From Mangifera indica (Eukaryota > Streptophyta > Magnoliopsida > Sapindales > Anacardiaceae): DNA of 64,000 nucleotides. Location of the stretch: positions 2,542,001-2,606,000 of the forward strand of contig NC_058152.1 in assembly GCF_011075055.1 (NCBI RefSeq), given 5' to 3'. Positions 62,869-64,000 of the stretch are shown here, one piece after another (the stretch's first letter is position 1; each line of letters begins with the position of its first letter). The notes below the pieces were generated by a model. The model ran no database searches and was not told where the DNA came from. It saw only the letters and a program-made list of their open reading frames with translations. Both the position numbers and the translations under genes were made by a program.

Positions 62869-63622
62869 GGCTAAAAGACTTACTCTTATGTAAGGTTTAA
62901 TGTAAATAGAGGTATCAAAAACTTAATTATCTATTCGATATGAAATTTTTGTTAAAACTTGTTAATTATGAAGGTAAAATTGTCATTAAATAATAAAATT
63001 AAAAAAATTAAAATTTTATCTTATTTTTCTTTTTTAATTTAAAAAACTAATTTTTTTTTTCATCCAAAAGTTTAAAAAATTATTTTTTCACTCTTAAGGT
63101 TTCATTTATTTATTTCCTTCTCTAACCACAAACGTGATGGATTATCATGTATCATCCAAATATGATGCACAACGAATACATTCATGGCTGAAGAATGGAT
63201 TTTTATTGACGATCATCCAAATTTAAAGCTGAATTGATAAAAAACATGAGAGATTCTAATTGTTTGGAGCTAATTCGACAAAACTTCTTCATCATCATTT
63301 AGGCTTTATTGGCCTTTGTCTAGTGTCATTGGCGATAGTAGAGAAAGACACATAGAAGGCTCATCGACACTAGAACCAATTGGTTGTCACTATCATCATT
63401 ATCAAAGTTTGTAACAAACTATAGAGATTTGGGACAGGAGAGAGGGGAAGAAACAGTTATTTTTTAAAGTTGAGATAAGAGTCAAAATGCAAGTTTTTAA
63501 AAGGCAGAGAAAAATTAAGTTTTTACAAAATTTTAACAGTACCATATATTTTAATTTTTGAAATCCCATCAATATTCCTTTATCCTTACATTCAAATTTG
63601 AACGGAAAATACTCCTTTGGCC
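62869..63622. mobile_element. Mutator-like miniature element (754 bp)
   Basis: The left end GGCTAAAAGACTTACTCTTA followed by TGTAAGGTTTAATG pairs with the reverse complement of the right end, GGCCAAAGGAGTATTTTCCG...TGTAAGG. Flanks TTTTATCTA and TTTTATGTC agree at 7 of 9 positions, as for a worn 9-bp duplication. The left end matches that of the element at 12991. No coding capacity is supported. Confidence 0.68.
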
Positions 63623-64000
63623 TTTTATGTCTTAACAAATGTCAGGCAAAGCTGATGGGCTGTCTGAAAACCAGTACAAAGCACCACCATTAAGATTCTC
63701 AACAAAACATTATTAGGAGTGGTTATAACCCGACAAGTTTGAAGGGTACAATTATGTGTTATTATGTAATTATTTAAAATAATATTCTCAACAATTTTCC
63801 TTTGCCCATCTCTCGTCTCTCATATTCTCAACAATTTTCCTCCTCTCTTATTCCCCACCGTCCTTTTCTTCTCTCCATCCTTCTCTATTTTTCCCCGCTT
63901 ATTTCTCACGTTCTTTCTCGTTTTCAAACTACACATCTTAGCCTACAGAAACGCAGAAGCTATTGTTGTTTCCTTTTCTGTAGTTACCCGTAACAGACTC
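63623..64000 (+). other. Window edge, pyrimidine-rich upstream-like sequence
   Basis: A direct repeat of 'attctcaacaattttcct' (about 63783 and 63822) precedes a CT-rich tract that resembles a plant 5' leader. A gene may start beyond the window; none is visible in it. Confidence 0.4.

Overview
This is nuclear DNA from a eudicot plant. The evidence is spliced genes with AT-rich GT..AG introns, plant-only families (KRP cyclin-kinase inhibitor, SABATH methyltransferase, PLAC8/PCR protein, plant B3 factor), and gene-poor stretches full of miniature DNA transposons and decayed Gypsy/Copia elements. I cannot name the species; gene content would fit a rosid. No tRNA, rRNA, CRISPR array or prokaryotic feature was recognised.

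Nine protein-coding genes can be modelled exon by exon, each with intact reading frames across all junctions. From left to right: a KRP/ICK cyclin-dependent-kinase inhibitor (+, 1599-2751); a nine-exon membrane protein of the At3g27390 type (-, 5706-8602); a B3-domain protein of the At5g42700/Os01g0234100 type (+, 14354-19662, with one GC-AG intron); a small DUF1645-like protein (-, 20879-21479); a PLAC8/PCR cysteine-rich membrane protein (+, 26276-27033); a four-EF-hand calmodulin-like protein (-, 27595-28161); a MATE transporter of the DTX48-51 type (-, 30572-32195); a SABATH carboxyl methyltransferase (+, 48017-49363); and a very large BAT2/PRRC2-domain protein (+, 53400-62208, 2444 residues, one 5.1-kb exon). 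They are unrelated functionally: this is an ordinary plant gene neighbourhood, not a cluster or pathway.

The 15.8 kb between the MATE gene and the methyltransferase gene is a transposon graveyard. It holds a CACTA-type miniature element (TSD TAC), a Mutator-like element with a GC-rich hairpin core (9-bp TSD), two hAT-type elements (8-bp TSDs), a Harbinger-type element (TSD TTA) sitting at the edge of a decayed Copia integrase region, and a 2.48-kb solo LTR (TSD ACATG) inserted inside the integrase of an older Gypsy element. A second Harbinger copy lies at 51.1 kb, a further Mutator-like element at 62.9 kb, and a third such element with a 397-bp partial tandem duplication lies directly upstream of the B3 gene.

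I found no convincing undescribed biological system. The most useful second looks are the nested retroelements, the transposon-derived B3 promoter, the overlapping uORF on the BAT2 gene, the hairpin-rich Mutator-like core and the active-site His of the methyltransferase.
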